A DNA stretch of 64,000 nucleotides, taken from positions 93,907,333-93,971,332 of the forward strand of contig JACSVZ010000004.1 in NCBI GenBank assembly GCA_014706295.1, given 5' to 3'. The position numbers were made by a program, and so were the translations under genes. The notes below the pieces were generated by a model. It was given only the letters and a program-made list of their open reading frames with translations. It was not told the DNA's origin and did not search any database. This DNA comes from Lycocorax pyrrhopterus obiensis (lineage: Eukaryota > Chordata > Aves > Passeriformes > Paradisaeidae). Positions 1 to 13,105 of this stretch are shown one piece after another (the stretch's first letter is position 1; each line of letters begins with the position of its first letter).

Positions 1-2587
1 CTCTGCTGTGGAGAATTGCTTGGTTGCTGGGAGGCAGAACAGCCTGACTCTCTTTTTCCCCTCTCTGACTTTTTGTACTAGATGTCACCAGCTGGGGAGG
101 GAGCAGTCAGTTGCCTCTGTCACAAGGGATGATGGGGCAGGAGAGAAGCACAGTGCCATTCAACCACGGCAGGAGAAATATATTTGGAATGGTAAAAGAG
201 TGGGCTGATAGAAAAAGCATCTTCCTGCTTATGTGCCACTTGGCAGATCTCTGTAGAGAGCAAAAGCAGCAGTTTTTTCAATGCACCTTGTAGGGGAATA
301 AATGCAAAAAGGCAGTGGCTGAAGCCTAAGGTGGATGTCTGTTCATAATTATAAACCGTAAGAGATCATACTGCATATCTATTATAATTCTCCTCCATTG
401 ATATTAAATAAAGGCATTAAGAAGGTGAAGTTAATCCTGTAACTACACCATACCTTTCTATACTTGCAGTACATATTTCCTGCTAAAAAGTCCCAAGTAC
501 ATTTTATTGACCAAGGCCTCATTGCTCTAAAATAGACTTTACAAATAAACATTCCTATTTTTTTGGAGACGGATGCTGTCTTCACCCCTGCGGAAGATGT
601 TTGTTATGTCCTTGAAATCACCTATTGGTGGAAAGTAGCTTAAAGTATAGTACCATTAACCTACTACAGGCTGGGAAATTACAGGCAAAATTTAGGCATA
701 TAAAATTAAATTACTCATATGACACTGGCCCAGGGTTAACTGTATGCTTAATTACATAAGTGTTGCATAATCACCACAAGATTCTGCATTTCAAAAGATT
801 TCTTTACATAGTCACAAAATATTTTATGTGTTTTGCTACTGCTTAAAAGGTGTTTTGATGTCAGGTATCAATATGTCTACCTTACAATTGGCTTAAACTG
901 TACAACTATCAAAGCATTCCTTTACCAACTCACTTTAACACTTCACTTAACAGAACTGCATTGGCTAAGTATTATTTAAGACTTTAATAGTAATAATGGT
1001 TCTTTTAGGAAATGCTATTAAGAATGGAAGTTATCTTAAATCATGTTAACTGTCACTGAATAATAGTAACCCATCAGTGAGTAATAGCAGCAATAAATAC
1101 AGTAAAATTATTTTAAAGGCATAAGGTAAGGTCTTCATTTTATCTTTTGCAATAGTCGCAATATTCATGAATTAAATAAGATATGTGTTCCTACTGTTTG
1201 CAGGATTTTTCATTAGATGATGGTTCAATGTATTTTGTGAATGGGTTGTCGGTGAGCCATTGGCAAAAAAAATCAAAGTCAAAGCACTATTAGTGCAACT
1301 AATCTATTGAAATTATTATGCTAAAATAGTGATATTCCATAATGTTTTGATGGGTTTAATCAGTTATGTAATGTCCTGTGCATTCTTACTTACCACAGGA
1401 ACTTAGATAATATTGAACTGTTTGGGCATAATAATAAATCAATTAAAAGAAAGCAGACTGTGAAAAAATCCTCTCTCTAAAAAAATCTATTTGCTTCCCT
1501 TCAGGTATGACTCTTTCATTTTTTCCATACGTTTTACATTTCTGTGTAGAACACTTTTTTTACTATTGGACATAACATGGTTTTACTGGATAGTTTATTG
1601 CCAATTAATCAGTTCAAGTGCTAGAGAAGTTGCATATTTCTGCCAAGATACCTATTTCTGTATCCAGTCTGTACTTTATAGTTCCCTTAAATTGTTAGTG
1701 TCTTTTAAAAAATCACTAGTTACTGGATAATGAGAAAATATAAAGCCAATTATGTGTTTTGATGAAGGTAGAATTAGTTTGGGAAGGATTTTAAATTAAT
1801 TAAAAACACTTGTTTGGAAAAATAATAGCATTTTACCTTTCCCTGAAGGACTCTGTACCTCATATTACTGTCTTATAGATAAATACAAATATTCCATGAA
1901 AGCCCACTGTATGTCCTCCGTCACATGATGGAATTAGTGGTGGGATACACAGTTGCAGCCAGCAGATGTCAGCCAATTATGTCTTTCTCCGAACCGGTGT
2001 TTTTTTGCCTAGAATACTGGAATCCATCTGGCTGCAGTAGTCATCTAAAAGACACTGCAGTCCTAGTCTATCGTTCAGTCAATGGAAACCTGCCAAAATT
2101 TTTGTGAAGTATAATCCTTGTTTCCTACAGATAGTTATTTCTTACCATCCTCTATGTACAAAATCCTTTGAGGGGAAACTCTGTACTAGACAAACGCTGT
2201 GTGTTCTCTACTTTTTATGACTTTCTGCAAAATCTGTAGAAAGACCCATTCAGATTTAGAGGAAATATCAGCCAAGGGGGATGCCCTTTGCCAAAATACA
2301 AGATAACAGTGGAAGAGGGATGGAATCTTTATCACTTGAATATAATCCTTTGGGCACCCATTACCACAGCTAAAGTCAAGTAACCAGAGCTGCCTGATGC
2401 CTTTGAAGTTTGGCCTTGACTTCAGCTTTGCTGCTTCACTTGCCAGTCTCTCCTCTCATGCTGCTATTGAGTTAAAACATACGTAGCAAACCACCTAACT
2501 GAACCAACAAAACAGTAACACCTTGGGCAACCTCATTTGTTGCCCACTACCAGGTTTAGCAGCAGTTCCTTTGGGAGGAGCTGATAA

Positions 2588-2607
2588 AGCCCCCTCCTTT
2601 GGGGGCT
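2588..2607. repeat. Short GC-rich inverted repeat (hairpin)
   Basis: Two 7-base arms, AGCCCCC and GGGGGCT, flank a 6-base loop inside a small GC-rich patch of otherwise AT-rich DNA. No flanking transcription unit is recognisable, so a terminator or RNA role is not supported. Confidence 0.5.
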
Positions 2608-5600
2608 CCTTTTGGGAGGCAAGGCCACCTGAAGAGCTGCAAATGGTCCAGAGGATTCTGCAGCTGTAAGCAGAACAGATTTGGAACACCCTGAACATAT
2701 CATGACTTCTCCCATTCCTGACTGACAAAAACCTGATTGGTATTTAGGACTGCAGCACTTGAAGGAATAGCAGGTGCCCTTAAGAAACATTTAGCTTAGA
2801 CAAAGCCACAGAGTCCCCATTTCATGTACCATTACAACACAGTAGCAGTCACAAAAGTCATCCCAACACCTGCATTGAATCAGCAACTGAAAACCCCAAA
2901 AGCCATAATTATAACCTGTCAGAGGAAGTGAACAGAGATCAATGATCTTGCTGGTGTTTAGGTCCCTGTATTAATGTAATTACATTAAGTGTGGGAAGGA
3001 TTTTGAAGAAAAATTATCCACCTTGTTCTTCACTCTGGAATGAGGTTGACAACTGAACTTCATGGACAATTGCAAGGCAAGGTACTTGAATGTAAACTTA
3101 AGTGAAAATCCTTTGAAATTTTCATAGTCTTAGTTCTGGAAAAAGTGTATTGGGTGACTTATTAATGAAGCTGTACCAGTGTAATACATTTTGAAAAAAG
3201 TCCTTTCCAATCTTTGACAAGTGTGTGCCCTTCAAAGAAATTGCTCCTGCCCAAATCTACTGTCAGCCTGCAGATATGCTAGGAGGAGTTTGGGAAGCCA
3301 TATCTTGTCTTCTGCAATTGCCATTTTGTATATGTTGGCCAGGATTTTCCAGCTCTGGGAAATGTTTTAGGTTGTATAGAGAGATAGAGATGGTCCTAGG
3401 TCATCTGTCAAACTGTGATGTGCAAACAGTTGAATTTGGGTGACTTGGCTTCCAGAAATGCAAACCTCGTCTACTGGTAGCAGAGGCAGCAATGACAGCT
3501 CTAGAGAAAGACATCGTAAAAAGGAGCTCACCACAATCTGCCAGCCCTTCTTCAAGCAGTGGGAAAGCTCAAGTAACAGGCATGTATTTTAATTAATATT
3601 TGCAGTCTTCTTTAAGCATTTGCTCTGAGTCTGTGGCAAGAACTGCAGAGAAAAATAAGTGAGAAAGGACACATATTTAACTTTTTATGAGGAGCTCTTC
3701 TCAAAGCCCTGGTCCACTGAACTCAGGAAGGTGATTTCAGCATACTGGGGCAGGTTCAGTTGCCTGAAGTTCACAATGTTGCCCTTCTGAGTAAGGCCCA
3801 AGAAGCAGCATGATATTCTAAAGTAAGCTCCACTAATTTTTCACTATGTGAAGTTAGTTTATTGGGACAGAGATTAAGAGGCAAGCACTTTCATAATGTG
3901 TACTCCTTGTATCTTCACAACGATTTTCATTTTCTTCTTCCTAATTTAGTATTTTGTTCACTGTACAGGCGGAAATGGCAGTAGTGTTATGTATGGAAGT
4001 GTTCAAGTAGGTAGACAGCTGAAATGAATGGATTCTACTAAGTTTAATAATCTTTTAAAAAAGTTTTCAGATGTAGAAAAAATGCTTCATTATAGAATAG
4101 AAACAAGAAAGGACAACAGGACAGAAAGATTTACTCCAACCCTGACTATATCTTGCATGTAATTTACCAGCTTCTCATTTAAATCTGTTCCCTGAAGTAT
4201 AACCATTTGTTATATTCCTTTCTTAAGAGTAGATTAACCATTGAGTGTTGTCCACTACTTTAACACAGAATTTTTATTTTTCCAAGTATAGCTGCTGCTG
4301 ACCAGTATTTTTATCTGCTGTAGTGGCCCCGTGAGATCAGGGCAGTGTGAAACGTTGAGTCCCTAGCAGGCACATTGGTTTGACACACACCTCAGCTGGT
4401 ACACTCGGTTTGCTGTGACACTGGAGGGGGCCAACACTCTGTTTTCTGGCAGGCGCCTTCCTGCTCTCTGGAGCTGGCAGACAGATCAGTGGCCACGAGT
4501 TACCCCAGTTTTCACATGCAGGCTTCTCATTGCACATTAACACCCGGCCACTATCGTGTTAGCAAATAACACAGGTATTCAGTGTTTGATAAGCCAAATA
4601 TTTGAACCAGGTGACATTTGAGCATTTTTACACAGTAACACTTTGAATAAGGCAGCTCTCACCGTTGCTGGGCTGCTAGCAATTGATTTCTTGTCATGCA
4701 AATGGAATGTTATCTTCGGCTGTGAAAAATCAGATTTTGGGGATGACCTGAAAATTATTTTAGTCTTATACAGATTTTGCACATATATTAGAAGATACAT
4801 ACAATTTTTCTGTATAAATATGTGAAAATACTTAGACCTGGCTGCAGTAAATATATATGCTTTAAGTGTGTTGTTTTACAGTTTGTGCTTTGAAAAGCTG
4901 GAAGTATAATATACATTTCCTTGGTTTGAATTTCATTTTGCTAGTGTACTCTGAGATTATGCCTTCATCTTGACTCAGAGTAGATTGAGACCTAACTTCT
5001 TAATCTGCAGCCTTTTCTATTTCTGCTCATCTCTGCCTTTTTTCAGTCCCAAGTGTTATTCTCTTTGCTCTGCTTTTAATGGAGCTTTGTCTGTCCACTA
5101 CCAGTGTCTAGTCATTTGGCTTTTTTGGATCATCTTTTATAATTCTAAAACTGTAAGTGCTGGCACTTTTTCACACAGCTGCCAACCATTTGCTCTCATC
5201 TGTGGTTTCTTGCACGGTGTTACTTATGGATATTTATAAGTAAGTGTTGTAAGTACCTATATATATATCAGAAGTGAGCAATCTCATTATACAGCTATGT
5301 CACTTTAAAGATATGGTGATGTGTGTGAAACTGGTCAGATTTACTGCCACTTCATGAGTTATCATATAAAGGATGACTTACTGTGCCCCTTGACCTACAT
5401 GGCTGTGGAGTAGCGTTATGCTAAATTTATTCAGCTCTAAGAGTTGGATCATTTTAGGTCCATTTCATTCATTAAAGGACTTAAACCTGTTTTAGTTAAA
5501 CAGGTGTAACAATGTTATTGTTGATATATTAGAGAGAAACTGATATAATTATTCCCAGGTGGGAAGCAAGACAAACTATGCTCATATAACCTTATAAAAT

Positions 5601-7621
5601 TCCTCTTTCTATTGTCTGTACCAATTTAACTGTTTTAATTCAAGTGTTCAAATTGATGATTAAAATAGATAGAAGTCCTCAAATAAAACCCCTCTGCCTG
5701 TCCCTTGGCAGGGATGGGGACTCTATGATTGTGTTTCTGTAAAGTCTAGTCCACATCCTCTTTCAGGCATCTGTCCCCTGCAGGCTTCACTCCCTCTGCC
5801 CACTGCACTTTAATTACTGTGAGCGAAGTGCTTATATCACATCAACCTGTAATCCTAGAAGTACTCCCTCTGTTGCTCTCTGTTTTCTTTCCTTTCAGTT
5901 AACATGAACAAACTAAACCATCTAATTAAAAACTCCTATTCTCCTAAAAATTCAGTATGTCCTTCCACAAAAGAAAGGACAGCAAAAAGATACTGGTCAC
6001 ATCTCTCTCCCCAGTCTAGCACAGAGATTCAGTCCTCCATGGTACAGGATCATTTAATTCCAAAGCTTTAAAATGTGTTTAACCTATTGCATGTGAATAC
6101 ATTAAAGAAAACAGAAATTTCCATTATCTAGGCACTCTGCAGCACTGAACTTCAAGGTGGTCCCTTAATAAAACATACCATTGATAGTCATTTTGTAGAA
6201 GGGGACAGCTGGTGCTACAGATTAAGACAGACAAGAAGTCTGAAATGTCATGAGTAGGTGAAATAAAATAGTTCTACAACTGACCTGAGTGATGGGGAGA
6301 CAAAGCATGGTATTTGGAAGTCAGCAACTTCTGTACTCAATACTACTACATCTACGTTCTCTGAGACAGTATTTCAGGAGTACACTTTTTTTAGTACAAG
6401 AAGGTGCTTTTGAAAGAGCATTTCACAAGACTGTTACAAATTATGAGAAGGATAAAAAGAAATACCAGGTTTTTTGCTGTTTCCATCTGAAATGAAATAG
6501 AATAGAATATATAGGCAGATAGAATGTATAGAAAGCACCAATTCAGGTTTCTTTAAGTACAGAGATTATTTAGCTTCTAGATAAGGCAAGAGCATTTTTT
6601 ATCTGCTGAGGTGGTACTGTTGGGGCAGCCCAGGCAGGTTGTGTATGTGCTTTCCTCTCTAACACAAAACTTCTAGAAACATCTCTATGGGAGAACTTGC
6701 TTATTTCTGGGTCTGGTGTTTCTATGTGGGACTGAGAAGCTGTTCAAGCAGCAGTGTACAAGCAAGAAACAACTCTGCAGTGAAAAATCTTACATAAAAA
6801 TGAAGCAATTGTTCTGAATTATAATAAAAATCAGGTGTGAATCATTGTTCTTCACTACTATAATACTTTTGGTCAGATTACATTTGATTCTCACAGATAA
6901 TTCTACTTGCATTTGATGATTCAGAAGAGGGTATTGGGATGATAACACTAGATTTAATGAAGCTCCCTTCTTAGGAATTTCCACACAAGATTTGACAAAT
7001 ATTCATGCTCTTCCCAGTACTTTTGGTGCTACTCTCTGTTTAATGAAAATTAGAGGTATGTCCAAGTGCATCATCCTATTTGTATCCTGAGAACTGACAT
7101 TTAACTCATGTTTATGTAAGGCAAATAAGACATGTCAGTCAGTGTCCTTATGTTCTGTGCTGTAATAACTGAATTCAATACAATAAATTAGTGTTCTGAT
7201 TAGAAACAGTTTCTTTGTAAGTTGTTATGAGGGTAGATAATGTCTCATCTTAAAAACAGACCTTCATCTTAATGAAAGCTTTCAGAGTCTAAATGTCAAG
7301 GTGACCTTATGGAACACCATGAGTTAAGTCTTTCAGTCAACATTGCACTCTGAATATACTGATTTTTTTTTTTTCTGAGAAAACTGTAGTAGAAGAGTGA
7401 TCCACTCATACTAGTTTTCATTTGGTTCTGGGTATTGAAGTCATATTCTACTGGTACTGTATTTTTCCTAGATACCATTTGTATTTGTTAGGACAGGTTT
7501 GAGAAATCCTACCATTTTCCCTTTCTCTCAGAAAAAAGGTCCTATTACTTTATCTGCCAGACTGAGTGTGAATATTTAATGGATAATATGGACCTGTCTC
7601 ACTTTTATTAGTAAAAAGTCC

Positions 7622-7666
7622 CAATTTTATTGCCATAATTGTCGCAATTTTATTGCATAATTGTCA
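7622..7666. repeat. Two-copy tandem repeat, period about 23 bp
   Basis: A unit beginning CAATTTTATTGC and ending ATAATTGTC is repeated head to tail, 23 then 22 bases, with one base deleted and one changed in the second copy. It looks like a local slippage or duplication event with no visible function. Confidence 0.7.
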
Positions 7667-10600
7667 CTATTTCACATTAAAATAAACAGCACTTTTTACC
7701 GATAAATATGAAACATCTCAGAAAATATGGACAAACAGAATAATGACAGAAATATGTCCACTTTGCACACATATGCATTTTTTCTGGAGACACAAGCAAG
7801 CTTAATTCATCTCCTGTAGATTGCCTTTAAGAAGAAATTACAGTTAAACTGTATAGCAAACAAAATCTTGTTTATTTACATAAATATAATATCCTGTCAC
7901 CCCGAACAGGATCAAATTGGAAATGGTTTTTATTCTCAGTGCCTTGATGCCCTTTTGATCTTGAGGTCTCTGCTGGATGTTCTCTCCAGGATACGTGCCA
8001 TTGTAGTTTAGGAAAGGTTGAGCTTTCCCAACAGTTTCTCATGACTTGTCACACAGAAACTTTCCCTGGTGCAATTTAACTTAGTATACTTTTACTTTTT
8101 AAAATTTTGATGTTATTTTAAGTTCAGCACAAAAATAGTATAAAGAAGAAACAACATTTTAATTTTAGGGGACTATTGCTTTAGACTGATAATAGCAGAA
8201 CAAGAGGAAACAAAACCAATATGCAATATTTGTGTTTTCTCTGCTTGCATTGACATGGCTGCCTTTCCTTGCAGAGTATTCAGGGATCTAATTAGCAATG
8301 ATCAAGAAAATGCTCAATGTTTGCGTAATGGACTTAAACAGAGTTAAGCACTTGGAAATCCATAATGTAATTCAGATTCTCCTATTCCTTTAAAGTGACC
8401 TCCATTTGTTGCAGTTCTTTTTAACACACGTACACCAAGTGTGAAACAAAAAATATACATTAAAAATTTTCCCTTAACTTCAGTAAATATGGACTATCGG
8501 AGGATTAGAGTGTAAAGAAATCCACTGTATAGAAGAATGCAAGGATGCTGCCAATGGCTCATTGTCCTTTCCTACAGACATAACTATGAGAGGAAAAAGG
8601 AATTTTTAACATCTTTTGTAAGAGTAGGAGGTGTGAAGCAATTTGGTACCACAGTTCCTCGGCAAAACAGCACCCAATTTCAGACAAGAGAGTCAATTGT
8701 TCATCTGTGGGTAAGGGAAGAACACTGAACGATGACAGCTTCAGTGGATGGAGGCAGGGCTGAATGGCTGTACCTCAAGTATGCAGCCAACTGTGAGAAA
8801 ATAAACAGGTTATTTATCCTCTGCTTTAGTGAAGCACCACAAAAATTGTTGTGCTTGTCTGCTTTTTCTTATAATCTCTTCTATCTATTGTCATGGATCC
8901 AAACTATTTAGTGGCTTACAATAGACCCCAATGATCTCCTTTACCTAGAGTTGTACATCTTCAGACTTCTCATGCTAGCATCTGAAAGCACTGAATGTTT
9001 CAATTTAAGACCATACTTGTCAAAAATTGATAGAACAGGTGATTTTCCTCTGAATGAAACCCAACATCACCCCTCCTCACACAGACTTTATTTTAACCAA
9101 GAGAACTAGACTGAATTAGACCAAACATATGAGAGATAAAGATGGTAAGCATGGTTTTGATGGTCATATAGGAAAAAATCACTAAAAAAAGTCAATGAAA
9201 ATTTACCAAGAAAATCAGAAATACTGCTAAATCTGTGTGTATTTATAAGAGAGCCATGTACTTCAGTAACTGTGGTTTTTTCATGTATCTCTTTGTCATT
9301 ACAGGGACCCCTGGTAATTTAAATTCATGACAGGAAACCACACATGGGAAATGACTACACAGCTACTTATAAAAGGCTGTATAAAGAAGTAAAATGATAT
9401 CAGTGACTCCTCACCTACATCTCTTACGTTGCATCTTCTCCTCTCTTTGCTTCATGATTACTGGCTTAGTGCTGTTTTAAAGGAAAACAACACAGAAAAT
9501 TAATTATGTTTGAATGTTATCAGACTTGCCTAAAGATACTGAAAGTTAACTTTAGCTTCATAATAATTTTCAAAGCTGATTTAGTAGCCTTGTCCAAAAC
9601 AGGCCATACTTTTATATGCATGTTCTGTAACCCATCAAATTAAATATACCACTTAAGCTGCCTAGCATACCCAGATATTTTAGCAGGATTAAGAAATATC
9701 ATTATAATTACCTACAATTAATTGAACTTTTAATGTTTGATCTTGATTTTAAATTCTTTAGCTCCAATCTCCTTTGTGTGATCTCATTTAATACGTGGAA
9801 GACCTTTGAATGAAACATGTCTCTTTAGGACATATGTCATCCATTTCTTTTCCTGATGTCTTTAATAATTGTGTCCCTGATTCCATCTTACTCTCAAACA
9901 AATGCTTTACGCTTTACACAAATGTTCCTTCTGAACCAAGGGGTCTATGCAATACAACTGAACATTTCAATGTACTGCATTATGTTCTGAACCAGAGACT
10001 AGATTAATTAAGCTTTAGTTTTGTACCGTTTCCTGTTCCAAATAAGACCAATGTATTACCAAACCCACTCTCCTGGAGAACTTTGAAATTTCAGAGGCCA
10101 AAGATATATTTACTCATGCTTGCTGCACAAGACAATTTCAATTTGTCAAAAGGGCAAGATAGAGACAATATTAAACATTAGGCTATTATTAGGCATTATG
10201 TTTACATTTATCCATATAATATTACATTCAACTTTAATGTGTGATAATGCATTCCCTACTAATAACCTTTCTGGTCACTTTTACGACCCTTGTCAGGGTC
10301 TTATCTGGGCATCTTATAATCATTAATGGGCTTTTTCTTTACTAAGCACCTAAAAGGTAGGGACATAATGGGCTCTAAAACAATAAGAATGGAGATAGAG
10401 AAGACCATGACTTATAAAGTTAAATAACTTCTGTCACACAGCAGTGATCTGCAATTTGAAAGTATATACATCCACAGTACAATCCTCTATTCTAGTCACT
10501 AATTTACACTTTGCTTATTGATTATTTAATTTGATCAAAGAAGTTATGGAATGGCAAGATTTATTCTTTTGTTTACTGATTAGTTTCATTACTGGTTTTG

Positions 10601-12843
10601 ATGCCACTACATTTTTCTCTCTTAAAGACAGATGATTTATTTTACTAGGATTTTCAGTTGAAACATTAAGATAGTAATTACCAGTATCTGGTTTGCATTG
10701 TTCAAACATCATCACTGCAATTTTCCCTATCATCTCCTTAGCCCTTTCTGACTTTTCCAAAATAATTTCTAATAGTTTAATAAATGTATTTTTAGTAATT
10801 CCCTTAAGTATGGGAAGAAAAGTGGGCAGGTCTTCTTATGTGTATATGTTACATTTCCCAAAATACATTCATTTTTCATGAAAAACTTTATTGAAATTAT
10901 TTCCTACTTATTTATAGCACTTTACTCATGCTAGAAGATTTGGTGTATGTGAAGAAATATTAAATATTCATATGTTTCAACACCTTTCAGGAAAAAAATG
11001 TCACTGAAGAGGCAGACCTCAACAACTCTACCCAGTTTTGTCTTTCATAAAACTTAAATAACAATTAACTAAGAAAGTGATTGAAGTCTAAAACACTCTC
11101 ATTGGCTGCAAAAGACTTCTAAATACCATAGTGAAAATTAATCAAAATACTAACACATGTTCTCCCTGAAGGTGTGGTTATTCTTCTCTTTCAGGAGACC
11201 AGCCTAGCAAGCAATCACTGTTTCAGGGCTAAATTCTGAAGGAAACAAGTTTTAAATAAACAAATATGGGAGAGAATGGGAAAAAAAAGGTATAGGTTTT
11301 CAGACATACATTTTGGACGATGTGGGAAATTCACATCTCTACCCACTTTCTGGAAGATCCAACTGTGTCCTCCAAGCCTGATGAAGATTCTCTGTGTTTT
11401 CTTTCCTTTTAAATTAGAAGCCCTCGTGAAGTTTCCCACTCATGCTTTACCCAGGACTTTGGAAACACTGGACATCTGGGAAAGTAATCTAAGAAACTGG
11501 CAACTTCATTTACGATGTGGCAATAATCTCTGTCAACCACTGGCATTGACGAGGATATATGTATTTCTAAATTCTAAAGTGGCCAAAATTCTTCAGACTC
11601 TATTTCAGTATTTTGAGCACGATATTCATCTGTGATGGAATGATAAGTGCATCTTTCACTCATTTGGCAAAGATTCATGACTGCTGGTTGGACTCATCAC
11701 TTAATTTTTTTTTTTTTTGGAGCTGTGCTCTTTCACATAATGGCCCCTTTCATTTAATGTGCAGCAAGATCAATTTGAGGTCAAGTTTTTTCTTGCAGAG
11801 TTAAGCTGAAAGCAAGTTGTTTTGAACCACGTATTACTCTTTGTCTCCTTTTTCACATTTTATATATATATCTATCTCTTTTCAAATCCTAACATAAGCT
11901 ATCAGGTTGCATAAAATTCAATAGATGAATCATAGAATTTTAGTTTTTGATGTGTTTCTTTCAAACTACAAGCAACATCATGTTAAAACTTTAGATGCAG
12001 TTTAAATGAAGGGGTTACTGAGTAAAACAAGACAAGTATCATAGAGTTGGTAGCTTTTGCAGGCTATACTGTCCATGCAACTCTATAATTGAAAATCAGA
12101 TATCTTTAACTTTGTATTTTTATGTAACAATTGTGCTTGATTTGTAAGGTGCACAAACTACTTGCACAACTGCTATGTTACATTGGATGTCTTCTCACCT
12201 CACCTATGCTATACCTGTGTCATGTAGCTCACCCAAATTTAATAGCATTATTGGGTAAAAGTAAGAAGGTAACAGTCAAAAGAAAGAACCTCCACACAAC
12301 TAAACTGTGATTTTAATCTTCCAACAAAGAAGCTGTTTAATTTTTCTGGCACTGCATTGCACTGTAGCTCATCCTGAGTACCTTGTCTTGCTATATCTAG
12401 GAGCCTTCCCCATTCAATTAATTCAAACTCAGTTAATAAAAGAAAAATTCGTTGAAAAAAGTTTAGTAAATTGGGTCTCTAAGAGTAGTATGTTATGTTT
12501 ACATAATGATATCTACTGAGAGTTATTTTGTCTCTAAAGCTGAGGAGATGTTTCTCTGACAGGAGAATTCTGACAGAAGAAACAGATTTACCACAGGGGT
12601 TTAAAACAAGCTTTTAATTTCACAGAAATATAAGGGGAAAAAAGAGAAGAAGAAGAAACATACTACAAAAATAGATTGTATGAGCCTGGTATGGCTGGTG
12701 AGGATAAAATCAAGTTCACTGACGTGTTCTATTTGCTACTGTAAGATTATCAGACCTTGTGTAGGTCTGTACTAATATCCAGGTAAATAAGTTCAAATTT
12801 TTATGTGTTTTTTCCTTTTTTTTCCCCTTCCAAATAAAACAGA

Positions 12844-13105
12844 CTCATAGAATAAGCTGAGTTGGAAGGCTATCACAAGAATCATCAAAGTCCATCTCCT
12901 GGCCCTGCACAGGGCAGCCCCAAAATCACATGTGCCTGAGAGCATTGTCCAAACACTTAGCTCTGTCAGGCTTGGTGCTGTGACCAGTTCCCTGGGGAGC
13001 CTGCTCCAGTGCTCTGGGTGAAGAACCTTTCCCTGATATCCAACCTAAACCTCCCCTGACACAACTTCAGGCCTCCAGTTCTGTGTAGGTCACTTCTCAG
13101 TAGTA
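12844..13105 (-). mobile_element. CR1 LINE 3' fragment (CR1-A)
   Basis: Read on the minus strand, this ends in the typical CR1 terminus; on the plus strand it begins with a decayed TCATAGAATAAG and GTTGGAAGG block. Further in come CCTGCACAGGGCAGCCCC, GTCAGGCTTGGTGCTGTGACC, CCTGGGGAGCCTGCTCCAGTG and GAAGAACCTTTCCCTGATAT, all characteristic of the reverse complement of the CR1 3' region. The copy is 5'-truncated, as is usual for CR1, and carries small deletions. The upper edge near 13105 is approximate because similarity fades after the CAGGCCTCCAG motif. It is the only recognisable transposon in the first 30 kb. Confidence 0.93.

Larger units (their letters stand above)
1..12843. other. Unique AT-rich non-coding DNA, no gene recognised
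   Basis: This stretch has stop codons in all frames at short intervals. No open frame in it resembles a known protein, and I recognise no transposon. It contains a few modest GC rises (1-300, 2500-2760 and 4320-4560) of unknown origin, a short GC hairpin at 2588-2607, and a two-copy tandem repeat at 7622-7666. The lack of CR1 or LTR copies over nearly 13 kb is notable beside the second half of the window. It could be intronic or intergenic; the sequence alone does not decide. Confidence 0.6.

Noticed and set aside
8276..8347. Exon-like frame after a TTTCCTTGCAG acceptor (about 23 codons to a stop)
   Set aside because: It is too short, with no donor and no homology. Pyrimidine tracts followed by AG are frequent in T-rich DNA.
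11276..11635. 119-codon open frame that could be an exon
   Set aside because: There are no splice sites in a plausible arrangement and no recognisable domain. The minus strand is also partly open, so chance is the simplest explanation.
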